Assembly (NCBI GenBank): GCA_020532085.1
Contig: JAJBAV010000016.1
Coordinates: 1 to 55,970, forward strand
Source of the DNA: Candidatus Cloacimonadota bacterium
Lineage (GTDB): Bacteria > Cloacimonadota > Cloacimonadia > Cloacimonadales > Cloacimonadaceae
Direction: 5' to 3'
Length of the DNA: 55,970 bases
The notes beneath the pieces were generated by a model. The model saw nothing but the letters and a program-made list of their open reading frames with translations. It searched no databases and was not told where the DNA came from. Below, piece by piece: positions 50,854 to 55,970 of this stretch (its first letter is position 1; every line of letters begins with the position of its first letter). Position numbers and translations under genes: made by a program.

Positions 50854-51764
50854 GGCTGTCCCGCTCCGGCCAGCAGCGCGGCAAGGGCGATGGAATAGAG
50901 TTTGGAGCGTTCGCTGTCACCCCTGGAGGTGAGCACGCAGGGCACCCGGGCGCCCATCACCACGGCGCAGAGTTCGCTGTCCATCAGTTTCACCACGGAT
51001 TTGTAGAAACAGTTTCCGGCCTCGATGTTGGGAAAGAGGATGCAGTCGGCGTCGCCGCAAACTTCGCTCTGCACGCCTTTGATCAGCGCGCTTTCCTTGT
51101 CCACGATGAGGTCGAAGCCCAGCGGTCCTTCCACTATCGCGCCTTTGATCTGCCCGCGCTGGGCCATCTTGGCGATGAGGGCGCCGTCGGCGCAGGAGGG
51201 TATCTTGGGCAAAGTTTGTTCCGAAGCGGCTTGGAGCCCCACCTTGGGTCTTTCGATGCCCAAAAAATGCGCCGTGCGGATCAGATAGTTCGTGATGGCC
51301 ACTTTCTGTGCCAGATCCGGCAGCGGAATGATGGCCACGTCGCCGAAGATCAGCAGTTTGTGGTAGCTTTTGGGTTCCGCCACGGTCACGTGGGCCAGGA
51401 TGGCGCCGTTTTCCATCAGGCCGCGTTCCTTGTTCAGGATGGCCTTCATGTAGCGGTCGGTGCTCAGCAGGCCTTTCATCAGAAAATCCCCTTCGCCGCT
51501 GTTGATCATGTCCACGGCTTTGGCGGCGGCGTTGTCTGAGCTGGAGGGCACGATCCGGAACACCGAGGGATCGATCTTTTCAGCCTCGCAAACCCTGCGG
51601 ATGAGCTTTTCATCGCCCACCAGGATGCCTTCCACCAGGTCCATTTCCACGGCTTGATGCACCGCGCAGATGGTGTGGGCGTCCACCGCCCAGGCGGCTA
51701 CCAGGCGCTTGTTCGGACGCGGTTTCAGAATTTCGAACATCTGGTCCAGTTTGGTGATCTGCAT
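50850..51764 (-). CDS. ptb: Phosphate butyryltransferase family protein (paralog 1)
   Basis: The 304-residue paralog is the first gene of the four-gene operon. Its motifs parallel the next gene: EGDFLMKGLLSTDRYMKAIL, IFGDVAIIPLPDLAQK, MAQRGQIKGAIVEGPLGFDL, and VPCVLTSRGDSERSK. GGAG lies before its ATG. Two Ptb copies fit amino-acid fermentation through branched or straight acyl-CoAs, but the substrates are not known. The 51765-51812 gap is short and has no gene. Confidence 0.85.
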   Translation of the reverse strand: MQITKLDQMFEILKPRPNKRLVAAWAVDAHTICAVHQAVEMDLVEGILVGDEKLIRRVCEAEKIDPSVFRIVPSSSDNAAAKAVDMINSGEGDFLMKGLLSTDRYMKAILNKERGLMENGAILAHVTVAEPKSYHKLLIFGDVAIIPLPDLAQKVAITNYLIRTAHFLGIERPKVGLQAASEQTLPKIPSCADGALIAKMAQRGQIKGAIVEGPLGFDLIVDKESALIKGVQSEVCGDADCILFPNIEAGNCFYKSVVKLMDSELCAVVMGARVPCVLTSRGDSERSKLYSIALAALLAGAGQP

Positions 51765-51812
51765 TAATTCTCCCTGTATGTTATTTTTGCTATCATGCTT
51801 TGTCAGCTGTGC

Positions 51813-52340
51813 TCAGGCTTTTTCATCCAGCCTCAGCCACAGCGGTTTGCTGCGCGTTCTTGCGGTCTGCAGCAGCAGCTCCTGGCTGTTCGCGTCCACC
51901 AGTCGCAGCGTGATCCTGTGGGTCAACAGCTGGGGGTCCGGCAGTTCTTCCAGCCAGCCGGTCAGCAGGGCGTCGGCCCCGCTGTCCTGCAGCGAAAGGT
52001 CTTGCAGCAGCAGGCCGATGCTGTCCGCGGGCGGACTTTCCCCTCCCCGGAACCGCACCAGACGGACCTGGCCGCTAAGCAGCAATTCCCGCGCCAAGGC
52101 TGTTTCCAGGCCGCTCAGGCAGGCCTGGCATTCGCCGTGGCATTCCAGCGGGCGGATCAGCAGGGCGGGCGCGCGGCCTTGGCTCTCCAAGTGTTCGCGC
52201 AGCCAGGCGCTGCCAACGATGTCCGCCGCCAGTTCCCGGGCCAGCAGGATCCCGTCTTCTTCGTTCCAGCCGTTGAGCCGCCGTGGGGCACAGCCGCAGA
52301 GGGCCAGCGCGCACAGCAGCAAAACCAGAACTTTTTTCAT
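51813..52340 (-). CDS. LpoB-like lipoprotein (penicillin-binding protein activator-like)
   Basis: The 175-residue protein has a lipobox (LLCALALCGC). The region RELAADIVGSAWLREHLESQ then ALARELLLSGQVRLVRF and the late ITLRLVDANSQELLL match the strand-helix pattern of LpoB, which activates PBP1B. ATG 52340 is preceded by GGGAGATAAC. Minus-strand TTGACA at 52453-52448 may be its -35. Its stop lies ~48 bases before the Ptb start on the same strand, so it may head the operon or stand alone. Confidence 0.65.
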   Translation of the reverse strand: MKKVLVLLLCALALCGCAPRRLNGWNEEDGILLARELAADIVGSAWLREHLESQGRAPALLIRPLECHGECQACLSGLETALARELLLSGQVRLVRFRGGESPPADSIGLLLQDLSLQDSGADALLTGWLEELPDPQLLTHRITLRLVDANSQELLLQTARTRSKPLWLRLDEKA

Positions 52341-52550
52341 TGTTATCTCCCTGCTTTGAACTAATATATCTGCAAGTGAACCGGGATGTCCGGCCCCAAA
52401 ACCCGCTTTGTCCGGAAAAAAACATCTCCGCCGGAAGTTTTGATATTTGTCAAGTGCAATTTTCCGCTGCCCCGGCCCGAGGTTTTTTTTCCTTGTCAGA
52501 TTATGGGCCGTAAATATCGTGAACCAAAGCTTAACCCTAAGGAGTGAATC

Positions 52551-54796
<2,246 letters not shown>

Positions 54797-54823
54797 TCCT
54801 TCGCGGAACGCTAAACCATATCG

Positions 54824-54853
54824 AAAGGGCGGGAATTTTCCCCGCCCTTTTCT
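54824..54853 (+). terminator. Intrinsic terminator of eno
   Basis: AAAGGGCGGG pairs with CCCGCCCTTT around a 7-base loop, followed by TTCTGATTTT. It lies 28 bases after the eno stop. Confidence 0.85.
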
Positions 54854-54868
54854 GATTTTCCTTGGCTC

Positions 54869-54957
54869 GCTCCCAATATCAATACGGTATCAATACGGAA
54901 TCATTACGGATGAAATCCGTATTGATTCCGTATTGATACCGTATTGATATTGGGAGC
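54869..54957. repeat. Long near-perfect palindrome with 43-nt arms built from 11-bp repeats
   Basis: The left arm (54869-54911) and right arm (54915-54957) are reverse complements with one mismatch, separated by GAA. Each arm has three near-copies of an 11-base unit (TATCAATACGG), then a GCTCCCAA end. No gene occupies 54854-55033. The structure could form a cruciform DNA or an RNA hairpin. Confidence 0.9.
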
Positions 54958-55033
54958 CGATGGGGTTTCCAAGCAGCCCGGAAACCTGCCAAACCCTGCC
55001 AAACCCTAGATGTTCAGGACCGTTCCGGCCGGA

Positions 55034-55687
55034 TCAGGGCTTGGTGACGGTGTCGGTCACTATCTCGGCGTTGGCCAGGGCGCGTTTCCTGAGGCGGAAC
55101 TGGCGCAGGTCGTCCTGGCTGGAATCCAGCGCCAGGTCGAAAGTGCCTTTGCCGAAGCCGGAGGCGGTTTGGCTGATCAGGGGCAGGATGGATCCTGCGC
55201 GCACTTCACCGATGTCGGGGTTCAGTTCCCGCAGGGAAAGGGCGATGGTGCCGGCGTAAGAAACTGATCGGGCAGGCAGGTTGAAATTGAGGGTGGTGGG
55301 AAAATCGAACTCGGCGTCCATGAGGATTGCGGAGGCGGAGCCTTTGATGCGCTCGATCTTGTAATATCCGGCGGGAAGGTAAACGGCGAGCCAGTGAAGC
55401 ACCCTGTCGCTTTGGCCGATGTCCACTCCGGAAGAGGGGATGAAGACCCTGTAGCTTTTGTTGGTGGTGATGTTTTTCAGATGCAGCCATTCGATCCGCG
55501 GCTTGAAAATGGGGTTGATCAGGTTGTTGGTATCCAGCTTGAGCAGCAGCACAGAGTTCTTGCTGAGGTCCAGCGTCTCATCGGTGGTGTTCACGTGCTT
55601 CACGGAGGCGCAGCCAAACACGGTGAGCGCCAGCAGCATGAAGCCAAACGTCGCGAACAGGCGACGTGAAGTTCTTCTCTTAAGCAT
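55034..55687 (-). CDS. Lipoprotein of unknown function
   Basis: GGAGG lies before the ATG at 55687. The signal (TFGFMLLALTVFGCASVK) carries a lipobox. The 217-residue body looks beta-rich: VLLLKLDTNNLINPIFKPR, IEWLHLKNITTNKSYRVFIP and HWLAVYLPAGYYKIERIKG resemble carboxypeptidase- or PEGA-like beta sandwiches. The family is not recognised. Minus-strand TTGACA at about 55816 may be its promoter. Confidence 0.6.
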   Translation of the reverse strand: MLKRRTSRRLFATFGFMLLALTVFGCASVKHVNTTDETLDLSKNSVLLLKLDTNNLINPIFKPRIEWLHLKNITTNKSYRVFIPSSGVDIGQSDRVLHWLAVYLPAGYYKIERIKGSASAILMDAEFDFPTTLNFNLPARSVSYAGTIALSLRELNPDIGEVRAGSILPLISQTASGFGKGTFDLALDSSQDDLRQFRLRKRALANAEIVTDTVTKP

Positions 55688-55897
55688 CGGTAACCTCCTG
55701 GTTAACGGGTTGGTGAATGCGCGTTCAGTCTCTTGCTTGCTTTCATAAGCATCCCGGATGTTTTCGCGCAGATCCTTTTCAGTTGCGTTAATCTCATGCG
55801 GCGATAAATTGTCAAGGATTATCTGGGCAAGTCCACGGATGGTATAAGACCTTTGCGTAATACCAAAGAGTCCAGCTTTCCAGGATCTACTTTGTAG

Positions 55898-55957
55898 TTA
55901 TCCACAATTTTTTCAAATATTCTCAACATGAACCCTGAAAAAGCTCAGTTATCCACA
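55898..55957. promoter_or_regulatory. Two perfect DnaA boxes
   Basis: TTATCCACA occurs exactly at 55898-55906 and 55949-55957, in the same orientation and 51 bases apart. The stretch between them is AT-rich (TTTTTTCAAATATT). This suggests a replication-origin or dnaA-promoter region that continues beyond the window. The 55688-55970 gap has no gene. Confidence 0.7.
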
Positions 55958-55970
55958 CATTTTGCGCTTT

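Noticed and set aside
54869-54957. CRISPR array
   Set aside because: The 11-bp units are contiguous and form a palindrome; there are no spacers of constant length and no cas genes.

Overview
The window looks like a piece of a didermic, mesophilic bacterial chromosome, most likely from the Candidatus Cloacimonadota or a close relative (inference, not proven). The clues are three secreted proteins ending in the same FlgD-like Ig/sorting domain (PNPF, then LRG, then WDG.D..G, then G.Y..L), outer-membrane and lipoprotein-trafficking genes (LolA-like, LolC/E-like permease, LpoB-like and many lipobox proteins), paralogous DUF6754 proteins, tandem phosphate butyryltransferases, strong GGAGG ribosome sites and frequent TTGACA boxes. 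No phage, CRISPR array or intact transposase is seen.

Left edge (1-2400): an SBBP-repeat protein without a signal peptide, then a 47-codon remnant of an enolase C-terminus with its own terminator, then two MITE-like elements. 2400-7140, minus strand: a three-gene run (FtsX/LolE-type permease, rubrerythrin-like protein, RarA) and an NlpC/P60-CapA fusion. 7346-14254, minus strand: a tightly packed six-gene operon of zinc-ribbon FHA protein, VWA-FHA protein, PP2C phosphatase, M48 lipoprotein protease, LEA-like membrane protein and an FHA-ABC transporter. This reads as a Thr-phosphorylation-dependent envelope signalling unit without its kinase. 14255-15045 is rich in repeats.

15046-18340: a secreted M6 metalloprotease, a divergent DUF6150-like repeat protein, and two tRNA-Val genes (GAC and CAC). 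18566-27041, plus strand: a five-gene cluster of two large paralogous lipoproteins with C-terminal DUF6754 domains, flanking three membrane proteins. This is the best candidate for an undescribed membrane complex.

27159-30406, minus strand: TPR/membrane protein pair, YidD, LolA-like protein and a small exported protein. 30694-35775, plus strand: YjbH-like and barrel-like outer-membrane proteins, a GH16-like enzyme and small lipoproteins. 36169-41502: iron alcohol dehydrogenase, pyridoxamine kinase with a DUF486 protein (minus strand), then gcvH-gmk-omega-like-UDG-phosphoesterase.

41608-52340, minus strand: YfbK-like VWA protein, propeller protein, DUF3078 protein with MscS, and a four-gene overlapping operon ptb-ptb-rpiB-glyA, plus an LpoB-like lipoprotein. 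52551-54796, plus strand: SPFH protein and the intact enolase. The right edge has a long near-perfect palindrome, a lipoprotein gene, and two perfect DnaA boxes in the last 75 bases, so the chromosome origin or dnaA may lie just outside.
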